Source: Hydrogenophaga sp. (lineage in GTDB: Bacteria > Pseudomonadota > Gammaproteobacteria > Burkholderiales > Burkholderiaceae_C). Taken from it: 64,000 nucleotides of DNA. Numbering within the stretch: position 1 is the stretch's first letter; each line of letters begins with the position of its first letter. The notes below the pieces were generated by a model that searched no databases, was not told the DNA's origin, and worked only from the letters and a program-made list of their open reading frames with translations. Positions 34,475 to 42,152 of the stretch are shown piece by piece. The position numbers were made by a program, and so were the translations under genes. The DNA lies in NCBI RefSeq assembly GCF_011772445.1, contig NZ_WVZN01000045.1, forward strand, positions 96,164 through 160,163, read 5' to 3'.

Positions 34475-35115
34475 GTGTTGCCGGGCTGGAACACCCCACC
34501 TCGCCCGACGCGTTCGAGCCCCTGGTGGACGCCTTGCTCGCGCGCGTGCGCGAGCGCGGGTTTTCTGGCGTGGCCTTCGTACGGCCCGACCCGTTCGGCG
34601 AGCCCGGTGCGCGCCTGGTGCAGGCGCTGAGCAGTCCGGCGCTGCAGGCACACGCCGCGTGGATCGAGCGCGCCACGCCGCCACGCGACCAGGCCGTGGC
34701 ACTGCTGCCGATCGATGCGCTGGGCGAAGAGGGCGCGCGCCGCTTCGGCGGCCTGGGCTACCAGCAGGTGCTGCTGGTGCGCATCCCCGTGCTGGGGGAA
34801 GCCTGCTGCGAGTTCTGGCTGCTCTCCACCAGCGCCCACGTGCGGGATGAACACCTGGGCGCGGCCACGCTGCAGCTGCTGCGCGACTGGCCGGCCTGGC
34901 GCGAGGCGCTGCGCGCGGCGGTCTGCCCGCTCACCCCGCGCGAGCGTGAGGCGCTGCAGGCCGTGGCCGAAGGCCTCAAGGGCGCGGAGGCGCAGGAGCG
35001 CTTCGGCTACACCGAGCGCACCTTCCGCCTGCACGTGGAGAACGCCAAACGAAAAATGCGCGCGGCCAACGGCTCGCAGGCCGTGTACCGCGCGCACCTC
35101 ATGTGCGGGCTGTGA
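34471..35115 (+). CDS. LuxR-type helix-turn-helix transcriptional regulator
   Basis: A 214-residue protein with the GTG at 34471 overlapping the response-regulator stop. The C-terminal GerE helix-turn-helix is clear (LTPREREALQAVAEGLKGAEAQERFGYTERTFRLHVENAKRKM). The N-terminal about 140 residues are alpha/beta and resemble autoinducer-binding domains of LuxR solos in length but without a convincing ligand-site signature. No luxI or cqsA homologue is in the window. It is probably the transcriptional output of the dual-kinase module. Confidence 0.82.
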   Translation: MSVAGLEHPTSPDAFEPLVDALLARVRERGFSGVAFVRPDPFGEPGARLVQALSSPALQAHAAWIERATPPRDQAVALLPIDALGEEGARRFGGLGYQQVLLVRIPVLGEACCEFWLLSTSAHVRDEHLGAATLQLLRDWPAWREALRAAVCPLTPREREALQAVAEGLKGAEAQERFGYTERTFRLHVENAKRKMRAANGSQAVYRAHLMCGL

Positions 35116-35134
35116 GGGCGGCCGGCGCCGAGGC

Positions 35135-35170
35135 TGGTCAATTGATGTCAAATTCAGCATAATGACATCA
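35135..35170 (+). promoter_or_regulatory. Promoter and palindromic operator of the RHH-Fic operon
   Basis: TGGTCA (35135-35140), 17 nt, CATAAT (35158-35163) form a sigma-70 promoter. TGATGTCA (35143-35150) and TGACATCA (35163-35170) are a perfect 8-bp inverted repeat separated by 12 nt that brackets the -10 box. A third related half, TGATGACT, follows at 35173. This is the expected layout for autorepression by an RHH antitoxin dimer. Confidence 0.75.
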
Positions 35171-35197
35171 CATGATGACTCGCACGGAGGTGATGCC

Positions 35198-35602
35198 ATG
35201 GCCAGAATGGGTTCACGAACGGCCAAGCCGCAGGCGGCCAGCGAACGGGTGGTGACCACGGTCCGGCTGGAGCCCGCGCTGCACGCCGAACTCGCCGCGC
35301 TGGGCGAACTGGAACACGCCAGCTTCAACCAGGTGGTGGAGGCGGGCATGCGCCATTACGTGCAGCACCGGCGCGACGTGCTGGAGCAGCGGCTGGAACG
35401 TGCCTTGAAGGCCCTGCGGGCACGGCCCAAGGGTGGCGATTTCGACGCAGCCATCGCCCGCCTGGTGGAGGCGGAAGCCACACTGGGCGACGCCGATCCC
35501 GCGCAGGGGCGTCTGGGTCAACGGCCGACCGATGCGCGGGCCAGGTCCATAGGCGACAAGGGGCTGGCCGCGCGCGTGCGTTCCCTCATGGCCGCTGGCT
35601 GA
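35198..35602 (+). CDS. Ribbon-helix-helix antitoxin-like protein paired with Fic
   Basis: A 134-residue protein. The ATG at 35198 has CGGAGG 8 nt upstream. Residues about 20-55 (VVTTVRLEPALHAELAALGELEHASFNQVVEAGMRHYV) form a ribbon-helix-helix DNA-binding unit of the Arc/CopG type, followed by a long charged helix and a C-terminal region that may wrap the toxin. The Fic gene starts 4 nt after its stop. The palindrome around the promoter supports autoregulation. The canonical Fic-inhibitory (S/T)-x3-E-(G/N) motif was not found in it. Confidence 0.75.
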   Translation: MARMGSRTAKPQAASERVVTTVRLEPALHAELAALGELEHASFNQVVEAGMRHYVQHRRDVLEQRLERALKALRARPKGGDFDAAIARLVEAEATLGDADPAQGRLGQRPTDARARSIGDKGLAARVRSLMAAG

Positions 35603-35605
35603 GGC

Positions 35606-36250
35606 ATGGCTGCCGGCCCCCATTGGGACGCGGACAGCCCTGAACTGCGTGCCAATCTCAAGCGGATCTTCAACGCCATGCGCCAGCACGCTGAGGCGCG
35701 CCATGCACTGAACGCGGCCGACATCAAGGGCTGGCATGCGGCCATGATGAAGGGCCTGTCGGTGCCCGAGGCGGCCGATGTCGGTGTGACCGAGAGCGAC
35801 CTCAGGGGGGCGTTTCGAGGGCCACCCCGGTTGGGGCACGTCACCGTCACCATCGGCGACCACGAGGGCGTGGCGCCAGACCGGGTGCCGGGCGAGGTCA
35901 ATGCCTTGCTGGACCGGGCGGCCGTCACGGTGGCTGTGTTGGATGAAGCGATCGGTTCGAAGGCACCGGCCCGCTTCACGCGGGACGAGCTGCGTGCCGT
36001 GTGCGAGCTGGCGGGGACGCTGCATGGCGAATGGGTGCGCATCCACCCCTTCGGCAATGGCAATGGGCGCATGGCGCGGTTGCTCGCCAACTGGGTGCTG
36101 ATGCGTTACGGCATCGAGCCGGTGCTCAGTCCCCGGCCGCGCCCCGAGGGTTTGTATGAGCTGGGCGCTCGCGCGTCCATGCATGGCCGGCACGACGTGA
36201 TGGTGCTGTGCATCCTGTCGGAGATCGAAGCAGCGGCCGGCCGCTCTTGA
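35606..36250 (+). CDS. Fic/Doc-family protein with Asn at the acidic motif position
   Basis: A 214-residue Fic-domain protein. The active-site loop is HPFGNGNGRMAR (His147 to Arg158), so the catalytic His, the GNG and the Arg are kept, but the acidic residue of HPFx(D/E)GNGR, which binds Mg2+, is Asn151. Doc, a kinase-like Fic that phosphorylates EF-Tu, also departs from the acidic residue here, so activity may differ from ordinary AMP transfer. It is paired with an upstream RHH protein as a toxin-antitoxin-like operon. A hairpin follows its stop. Confidence 0.82.
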   Translation: MAAGPHWDADSPELRANLKRIFNAMRQHAEARHALNAADIKGWHAAMMKGLSVPEAADVGVTESDLRGAFRGPPRLGHVTVTIGDHEGVAPDRVPGEVNALLDRAAVTVAVLDEAIGSKAPARFTRDELRAVCELAGTLHGEWVRIHPFGNGNGRMARLLANWVLMRYGIEPVLSPRPRPEGLYELGARASMHGRHDVMVLCILSEIEAAAGRS

Positions 36251-36253
36251 ATA

Positions 36254-36274
36254 CCCGGGCCGGCAGGGCCCGGG
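36254..36274. terminator. Hairpin between convergent fic and 108-residue gene
   Basis: CCCGGGCC (36254-36261) pairs perfectly with GGCCCGGG (36267-36274) around a 5-nt loop in the 31-bp gap between converging genes. No T-tract is present. Confidence 0.45.
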
Positions 36275-36281
36275 CGATCGA

Positions 36282-36608
36282 TCAGAACGGCCGGCCCGAG
36301 GCCGCCGCCATCTCCAGCCGCACCTTCAGCGCGCCCGTCACCAGGCCCTTGGCATAGGCGTTCGGCGCGCTGGCCAGCAGGGCCTGCAGCTCTTCGCCGG
36401 TGCAGTGCTCCACCTGGAACTCCTCGTACATGTCGAACCAGTGCGGGTGCTGCTGCTCGATCAGGCGCATTTCGTTCAGGTTGCTCATCGCCACCTCGGC
36501 CTCCAGGCGCTGGAGCATTTCCAGGGTCTCGATGGGCGGGATGCCGAGCGACGCGGGGCGCATGCCGTGGGTGGAGGGCAGGGTGGTCATGTCGAGGTCC
36601 AGGTACAT
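36282..36608 (-). CDS. Unrecognised 108-residue protein divergent from fliF
   Basis: No family was recognised. The Met at 36608 (MYLDLDMTTLPSTHGM) is preferred to a longer frame that would run through a palindrome. The protein is acidic and mostly helical (IPPIETLEMLQRLEAEVAMS, then DMYEEFQVEHCTGEELQALL), without signal peptide or membrane helix. A 20-bp palindrome lies about 75 nt upstream in the shared region with fliF, so a flagella-linked role is possible but unsupported by homology. Confidence 0.65.
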   Translation of the reverse strand: MYLDLDMTTLPSTHGMRPASLGIPPIETLEMLQRLEAEVAMSNLNEMRLIEQQHPHWFDMYEEFQVEHCTGEELQALLASAPNAYAKGLVTGALKVRLEMAAASGRPF

Positions 36609-36931
36609 GGGTCGCGTCCTTGAGGGGCGGGAGGGTCTGTCCGTGTTGTCGGTGTCCTCTGGAGTCCCCTTCACCACCGACCCTGTCACTTTTGACAGGG
36701 GACGCGAAGACGCATCATCGAATGCGCATTTGTTCACGCTGCAGGTGCACAAAACCCCGTTTCCCGGCCCAGCAACGCCCTGGATAAACCTTTTCGGTTC
36801 CTGTCAAGCGAGCGTGTGCCGCTCATCACCACCCGCGAACCGCACGGCGCTCAACCCCCGATTCATCCCCCGACTGACATGACATCTCAAATCAACTTCG
36901 CGTATCGTTACACGTACAAAGTGAAATATCA
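36609..36931. other. 323-bp regulatory region between the 108-residue gene and fliF
   Basis: No gene is seen. The region is less GC-rich towards fliF and holds a perfect palindrome (36681-36700), one further half-site CCTGTCAA (36800-36807) and the ATG-proximal AT-rich stretch 36880-36931. No convincing sigma-54 or sigma-28 promoter was found for fliF. Confidence 0.6.
36681..36700. promoter_or_regulatory. Palindrome CCCTGTCA-CTTT-TGACAGGG, candidate operator
   Basis: A perfect 8-bp inverted repeat with a 4-nt centre. A closely related palindrome (CCTGTCAA-GG-TTGACAGG) occurs at 63555-63572 at the other end of the flagellar cluster, which suggests a shared regulator binding site. The regulator is unknown. 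Confidence 0.5.
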
Positions 36932-38626
36932 ATGAGTGCACTCACCCCCATCCTGCAACGGCTGCCCCAGCCTTCGAAAATCGCCTCGGCCCTGCGTTCC
37001 GAAGCGGTGTCCAAGCTGTTGCCGGTCGTGTTCCTCGCGATCGCGCTGACCGCGCTGGTGATGATGTTCGTCTGGCAGAACCAGTCGAACTACCGGCCGC
37101 TGTTCGGCGCGCGCGAGAACGTGCCCTCGGCCGACATGATGTCCGTGCTCGACGCCGAAGGCATCGCCTACCGCCTGCACCCCGAGACGGGTCAGGTGCT
37201 GGTGGCCGAGTCGAACCTCGGGCGCGCGCGCATGCTGCTGGCCGCGCGCGGCGTGGTGGCCCGGCTGCCCGACGGGCTGGAACTCATGGACAAGAGCGAC
37301 CCGCTGGGCGTGACGCAGTTCGTGCAGGACGTGCGCTTTCGCCGCGGCCTGGAAGGCGAACTGGTGCAGAGCATCACCGCGCTGGAGCCGGTCAAGAGCG
37401 CGCGCGTGCACCTGTCGATCGCACGCGCCTCCACCTTCGTGCTCAACGCCACCGAGGCCAGCTCGGCCTCCGTCGTGGTGCACCTGCACCCCGGCCGCGA
37501 GCTGGAGGCCGAGCAGATCGCCTCCATCATCAAGCTGGTCTCGGGCAGCGTGTCCAATCTGGCGGCCGACCGGGTGACGGTGGTGGACCAGGCCGGGCGC
37601 CTGCTCTCCAGCCGCGTCGACATCAAGGCGGGCCTGGATTCAACCGGCTTCGCGAATGAGTCCGTGCGCAAAGCGCAGGAAGGCCTGCTGCGCAACGCGC
37701 ACCAGCTCCTCCAGCCCATCCTCGGCGTGAACAACTACAACGTCAGCGCCTCCGTCGAGCTGCACCAGGACAACGTGAAGGAAACGCAGGAGCGCTACGA
37801 GGGCGATCCGCGCATCACCAGCGAGGCCTCGCGCGAGGAAATGAACCGCCAGCCGCAGGCCCTGGGCATTCCGGGCTCGCTGAGCAACCGCCCGGCCAAC
37901 CCGCCGCCGGACGAGGAAGACAAGCCCAGCACCGCCGAGCGAAGCGCCGCCACGCGCCAGTACGCCTACGACCGCAGCGTCACCACCATCGAGCGCGCGC
38001 GCGGCCAGGTGAAGAAGATCAGCGTGGCCGTGGTGCTGAACAACGCCGCCGCGCCCGCCGGTGCACAGGCCTGGGCACCGGCCGAGATCGCGCGCATGGA
38101 GCAGGTGCTGCGCGGTGGCCTGGGCATCGACACCGCCCGCGGCGACCAGCTCGTGGTCTCGGCCATGGCCTTCCCGGCGCCGCCCGCGGCCGTGGCCTGG
38201 TACGCCGAGCCGCAGTCCATCTTCACCCTGACCGGCTGGGGCTTGAGCGCCCTCGGCGCGCTGCTGGCCTACCTGCTGATCGCGCGCCCGCTGATCCGCC
38301 GCTTCACGCGCGATGCCACGCCGCCGCGCGAGGTGGGCACGTCCGAGCTGGTGGAGCTGGGCCTGCGCGACGGCGACGGCGCCGCCGGGGTGGCCGGGGC
38401 GCTGCCCGCCGGCGCCGGTGCCGTGGCCGCGCTGCCGCAGCCCGCCAGAGACCAGAACAAGCGCGACTCCATGGGCTCGCTGCTGGAGAACTACAACCTG
38501 CCGCCGCCGGGTTCGCCGGTGGATGTGCTCGTCGATCACCTGAGGGACCTCGCGACCAAGGAGCCCGAGCGCGTGGCCGAGGTCGTCAAACAATGGGTGC
38601 AGAAAAATGGCCACCAGCCTGCCTGA
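36932..38626 (+). CDS. fliF: Flagellar MS-ring protein FliF
   Basis: A 564-residue protein building the MS ring in the inner membrane. Two membrane helices flank a large periplasmic part: about 31-48 (PVVFLAIALTALVMMFVW) and about 432-452 (GWGLSALGALLAYLLIARPL). The YscJ-like ring-building motif is visible in the NYRPLFGARE...LGVTQFVQDVRFRRGLEGELVQSI region. The C-terminal cytoplasmic tail that binds FliG is present. The end overlaps fliG by 20 nt. fliE, which normally precedes fliF, is absent here. Confidence 0.95.
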   Translation: MSALTPILQRLPQPSKIASALRSEAVSKLLPVVFLAIALTALVMMFVWQNQSNYRPLFGARENVPSADMMSVLDAEGIAYRLHPETGQVLVAESNLGRARMLLAARGVVARLPDGLELMDKSDPLGVTQFVQDVRFRRGLEGELVQSITALEPVKSARVHLSIARASTFVLNATEASSASVVVHLHPGRELEAEQIASIIKLVSGSVSNLAADRVTVVDQAGRLLSSRVDIKAGLDSTGFANESVRKAQEGLLRNAHQLLQPILGVNNYNVSASVELHQDNVKETQERYEGDPRITSEASREEMNRQPQALGIPGSLSNRPANPPPDEEDKPSTAERSAATRQYAYDRSVTTIERARGQVKKISVAVVLNNAAAPAGAQAWAPAEIARMEQVLRGGLGIDTARGDQLVVSAMAFPAPPAAVAWYAEPQSIFTLTGWGLSALGALLAYLLIARPLIRRFTRDATPPREVGTSELVELGLRDGDGAAGVAGALPAGAGAVAALPQPARDQNKRDSMGSLLENYNLPPPGSPVDVLVDHLRDLATKEPERVAEVVKQWVQKNGHQPA

Positions 38627-39632
38627 GTCCGCCGCCGATGCGGCCGCCATGTCCACCGTCGAGCAGGCCGCCATCGTGCTGCTGAGCATGGGCGAAGAAC
38701 CCGCCGCCGCCGTGCTGCGCTGCCTGGAGCGCGACGAGCTCTTGGCCGTGACGCAGGCCATGTCCGCCATGAGCGGCATCAAGGTCGATGCCGCGCGCAC
38801 CGCGCTGCAGCGCTTCTTCGACGACTACCGCGACCAGAGCGGCCTGCACGGCGCCTCGCGCGCCTTCCTGAAGAACTCGCTCGACCTCGCGCTGGGCAGC
38901 AGCATCAGCAGCAGCGTGCTCACGCGCATCTACGGCGACGCCATCCGCCCCAAGATGGCGCGGCTGCAATGGGCCTCGCCGCGCTGGGTGGCCGACCGCA
39001 TCGCGCAGGAACACGTGCACATGCAGGCCGTGTTCCTGGCCTTCCTGCCACCGGCCATGGCCAGCGAGGTCATCGCCAGCCTGCCGGAAGAGGGGCGCGA
39101 CGAACTCATCGTGCGTGTGGCGCAACTGGGCCACGTCGAGCACCGCCTGCTGCAGGAGGTGGAGGTGCTGGCCGACGCCTGCCTGCAGAGCCTGGAGACG
39201 CAGAGCGCCACCATCGAAGGCGTGAAGCAGGCGGCCGAGATCCTGAACCGCCTGCCCGGCGACAAGGCCCGCATGGTGGAGCAGCTGCGCGAGCGCGACG
39301 CCACCGTGGCAGGCCAGATCGAGCGCAGCATGTACGACTTCTTCATCCTCTCGCGCCAGAGCGAGGAGGTGCTGCTGCGCATCCTCGAGGTGGTTCCCAT
39401 GGACGAGTGGGCCATCGCGCTCAAGGGCGGCGACAGCGACGTGCGCCGCGCCCTCCTGGCCTGCATGCCGCAGCGCCAGGTCAAGACCTTCCAGGACGCG
39501 ATCCGCCGCACCGGCCCGGTGGCCGCGCGCCGCGTGGAGGAGGCGCGCGCCACCATCATGCGCGAGGTGAAGGCGCTGGCCGACGCGGGCACGATCGCGG
39601 TGCAGCTCTATGCCGAGGCGACGGTCGAATGA
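38607..39632 (+). CDS. fliG: Flagellar motor switch protein FliG
   Basis: A 341-residue rotor protein that links FliF to FliM and to the stators. The N-terminal part (MSTVEQAAIVLLSMGEEPAAAVLRCL) binds FliF; the middle domain and the torque-generating C-terminal domain (about 240-330, MYDFFILSRQSEEVLLRILEVVPMDEWAIALKG) keep the charged helix facing MotA. It overlaps fliF by 20 nt and fliH by 4 nt. Confidence 0.95.
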   Translation: MATSLPESAADAAAMSTVEQAAIVLLSMGEEPAAAVLRCLERDELLAVTQAMSAMSGIKVDAARTALQRFFDDYRDQSGLHGASRAFLKNSLDLALGSSISSSVLTRIYGDAIRPKMARLQWASPRWVADRIAQEHVHMQAVFLAFLPPAMASEVIASLPEEGRDELIVRVAQLGHVEHRLLQEVEVLADACLQSLETQSATIEGVKQAAEILNRLPGDKARMVEQLRERDATVAGQIERSMYDFFILSRQSEEVLLRILEVVPMDEWAIALKGGDSDVRRALLACMPQRQVKTFQDAIRRTGPVAARRVEEARATIMREVKALADAGTIAVQLYAEATVE

Positions 39633-40333
39633 ACACGGCTTTTCGGACCTACCGCTTCCCGCCACTGGCCGATCGCGAGATCGCCGAGGCCCTGTCCGCC
39701 CAAGGCACGCCCGAGGCCCTGCAGGCCGCGCTGGCCGACGGCTACTCGCGCGGCGCCGAGCGCGGCTACGAGGAAGGCTTCGACAAGGGCCTGATCGAAG
39801 GCCGCGCCGTGGGCGAAACGCAAGGCCGCGAACGCGGCGCTGCCGAGGGCCGCGCCGAAGGCGAGGCCCAGATCCTGCAGCGCTGGGAACGCGTGGCCGC
39901 GCCCATGCAGGCCGCCATCGATGCCCTGCGCCAGGTGCAGGCCGACTACCAGGCCGCGCTGCGGCGCGAGATGGTGGAGCTGGTCGAGCGCGTGGCGCGC
40001 CAGGTGATCCGCGCCGAGCTCACGCTCAACCCCACGCAGATCCTCAAGCTGGTGGAAGAGACCTTGCAGAGCATGCCGCCCGCCGTGAGCGCGGTGGAGG
40101 TGTTCCTCAACGCCGACGACCTGCGCGCGATCGAGCGCATCGACAGCGCCAACACGCGCGGCTGGAACCTGATTGCCGACCCCGCGCTGGAGGCCGGCGA
40201 GTGCCGTGTCCAGGTGGCCGGCTTCGAGGCCGACGCCGGCAGCCGCCAGCGCCTGCAGGCCTGCATGGGCCAGGTGGCCGCGCAACTGCTGGGCGCGGAA
40301 GAGCCCGCACCCAGCGCCGGGGCCGCCGCGTGA
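39629..40333 (+). CDS. fliH: Flagellar export ATPase regulator FliH
   Basis: A 234-residue stator of the export ATPase, related to ATP synthase b/delta subunits. It contains the characteristic Gly-rich repeat region with G-x3-G spacing (about 38-80: GYSRGAERGYEEGFDKGLIEG and following), then the VRQVI-type FliH/HrpE domain (ELVERVARQVIRAELTLNP). ATGA overlap with fliG; its stop overlaps the GTG of fliI. Confidence 0.93.
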   Translation: MNTAFRTYRFPPLADREIAEALSAQGTPEALQAALADGYSRGAERGYEEGFDKGLIEGRAVGETQGRERGAAEGRAEGEAQILQRWERVAAPMQAAIDALRQVQADYQAALRREMVELVERVARQVIRAELTLNPTQILKLVEETLQSMPPAVSAVEVFLNADDLRAIERIDSANTRGWNLIADPALEAGECRVQVAGFEADAGSRQRLQACMGQVAAQLLGAEEPAPSAGAAA

Positions 40334-41637
40334 TTGCCGAACAACTGCGCCGCATCGCCGTGCCCGAGGTGTCGGTCTCGACGCCCACGGGCCGGCTGGT
40401 CAGCGCCACCGGCCCGCTGCTGCAGGTGCGCGGCGTGCGCCTGCACGTGGGCCAGCGTTGCCGCATCGAATCGGCGCTGGGTGCCGACATCGAGGCCCAG
40501 GTGGTGGGCTTCAGGGACGAGGCCGCGCAGCTCATGGCCTTCAAGCGCACCGAGGGCCTGGCCGCCGGCGCGCGCGTGCTGCCGCTGCCGGCCAGCGGCA
40601 ACCTGCTGATCGGCGACGCCTGGCTGGGCCGCGTGGTCAACGGCCTGGGTGAACCCATGGACGGGCGCGGCCGCCTCGGCGGCGAGCACCTGCTGCCCAG
40701 CGCGCCGCCCTGGGTGGACCCGCTGCGCAAGCGCCCGGTGGAAGGCGCCATCGACGTGGGCGTGCGCGCCATCAACGGCCTGCTCACGCTGGGCCGTGGC
40801 CAGCGTGTGGGCCTGATGGCCGGCTCCGGCGTGGGCAAGAGCGTGCTGCTGGGCCTCATCACGCGACAGACCGTGGCCGACGTGATCGTGGTCGGGCTGA
40901 TCGGCGAGCGCGGCCGCGAGGTGCGCGAGTTCATCGACCTCTCGCTCGGCGAGGAGGGCTTGCGCCGCGCCGTGGTGGTGGTGGCACCGGCCGACGAGTC
41001 GCCCCTGATGCGCCTGCGCGCCACCGAGCTGTGCCACACCATCGCCGCGCACTACCGCGACCAGGGCCGCCACGTGTTGCTCCTGGTGGACTCGCTCACG
41101 CGCTACGCCATGGCGCAGCGCGAGGTGGCGCTCTCGCTTGGCGAGCCGCCGGCCACGCGCGGCTACCCGCCCTCGGTGTTCAGCGCGCTGCCGCAGCTGG
41201 TGGAAAGCGCCGGCAACGGCAGCGGCGAGGGCTCCATGAGCGCCATCTACACCGTGCTCGCCGAAGGCGACGACCAGCAGGACCCGGTGGTGGACACCGC
41301 GCGCGCCATCCTCGACGGCCACATCGTGCTCTCGCGCGCGCTGGCCGAGCGCGGGCACTACCCGGCCATCGACATCGGCCAGTCCATCAGCCGCTGCATG
41401 GGCCTGGTGGCCGACGCCGAGCAGCAGCGCGCCGCGCGCGAGGTGAAGGCCCTGCTGGCGCGCTACCAGCAGGTGCGCGAGCTGCTGCCCCTGGGCGCCT
41501 ACGTGCCCGGCGCCGACCCGCTGAGCGACCGCGCCGTCGACCTGTGGCCGCGCATCGAGGCCTTTCTGCACCAGGGCACCAAGGAGTCCGCGCCGATGGG
41601 CGAGTGCCTGCAGCGTCTGAAGGAGATCGTCGAATGA
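40330..41637 (+). CDS. fliI: Flagellum-specific export ATPase FliI
   Basis: A 435-residue hexameric ATPase that powers export of flagellar substrates. The Walker A motif GSGVGKS is at 165-171, Walker B around HVLLLVDSLTR, and LSLGEPPATRGYPPSVF is the family hallmark. The GTG at 40330 overlaps the fliH stop. The N-terminal extension is short, about 20 residues before the beta-barrel domain. Confidence 0.96.
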   Translation: MIAEQLRRIAVPEVSVSTPTGRLVSATGPLLQVRGVRLHVGQRCRIESALGADIEAQVVGFRDEAAQLMAFKRTEGLAAGARVLPLPASGNLLIGDAWLGRVVNGLGEPMDGRGRLGGEHLLPSAPPWVDPLRKRPVEGAIDVGVRAINGLLTLGRGQRVGLMAGSGVGKSVLLGLITRQTVADVIVVGLIGERGREVREFIDLSLGEEGLRRAVVVVAPADESPLMRLRATELCHTIAAHYRDQGRHVLLLVDSLTRYAMAQREVALSLGEPPATRGYPPSVFSALPQLVESAGNGSGEGSMSAIYTVLAEGDDQQDPVVDTARAILDGHIVLSRALAERGHYPAIDIGQSISRCMGLVADAEQQRAAREVKALLARYQQVRELLPLGAYVPGADPLSDRAVDLWPRIEAFLHQGTKESAPMGECLQRLKEIVE

Positions 41638-42056
41638 ACCCGCGCGCCCTGGAACAGGTGGTGCAGCTGCGCGAGCGCGAGCAGGAGCGCGTGGGCGCCG
41701 TGCTGGCCGAGCAGGAACGCACCCGCCAGCGTTTCGTCACCAGCATTTCCCAGTTGGGCGATCTGCTCGACCAGGCCGGCGCCACCGGCGCGCTCCCGCC
41801 CACCCTGGCCAGCAACCTGGGCGCCTACAAGCTCAGCGTGCTCGACATGGCCGACCGCCACCGCACGGCCCTGGCCCGGCACGAGTCGCAGATGGACCAG
41901 ACCCGCCTGGCGCTGCACGAGGCCTTCCGCCGCCGCGAGGCGGTGGCCCAACTGCACGAACGCCGCCTGGAAGAAGGTGAGCGCGCGCTTCTGGTGGCCG
42001 AGCGCAAACGCACCGACGACGTCGCCCAGACCGTGTGGCTGAGGGGGCGAGCGTGA
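41634..42056 (+). CDS. fliJ: Flagellar export chaperone FliJ
   Basis: A 140-residue protein predicted to be one long antiparallel coiled coil, rich in Glu, Arg and Gln (EQVVQLREREQERVGAVLAEQERTRQRF). FliJ inserts into the FliI ring and escorts export chaperones. Sequence conservation is low across the family, so the call rests on length, coiled coil and position directly after fliI with an ATGA overlap. Confidence 0.85.
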   Translation: MNPRALEQVVQLREREQERVGAVLAEQERTRQRFVTSISQLGDLLDQAGATGALPPTLASNLGAYKLSVLDMADRHRTALARHESQMDQTRLALHEAFRRREAVAQLHERRLEEGERALLVAERKRTDDVAQTVWLRGRA

Positions 42057-42070
42057 AAAAGTCCCGCCGA

Positions 42071-42100
42071 GCGCTTCAGAAATTCCGCGCCCCGGTCGCC
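42071..42100 (+). promoter_or_regulatory. Sigma-28-like promoter element of fliD, shared with fliC
   Basis: A 30-bp block beginning GCGCTTCAG, with TCCGCG in the middle and ending GGTCGCC, is 24/30 identical to 61394-61423 in front of fliC with identical spacing. TTCAG and GGTCGCC are 14 nt apart, the spacing of TAAAG and GCCGATAA in sigma-28 promoters. It lies 52 nt before the fliD ATG. Confidence 0.65.
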
Positions 42101-42152
42101 TTGTGCTTCGGAGGCGGCGTCCCTGACCGCCTGACCCCTCTGGAGTAAGACG

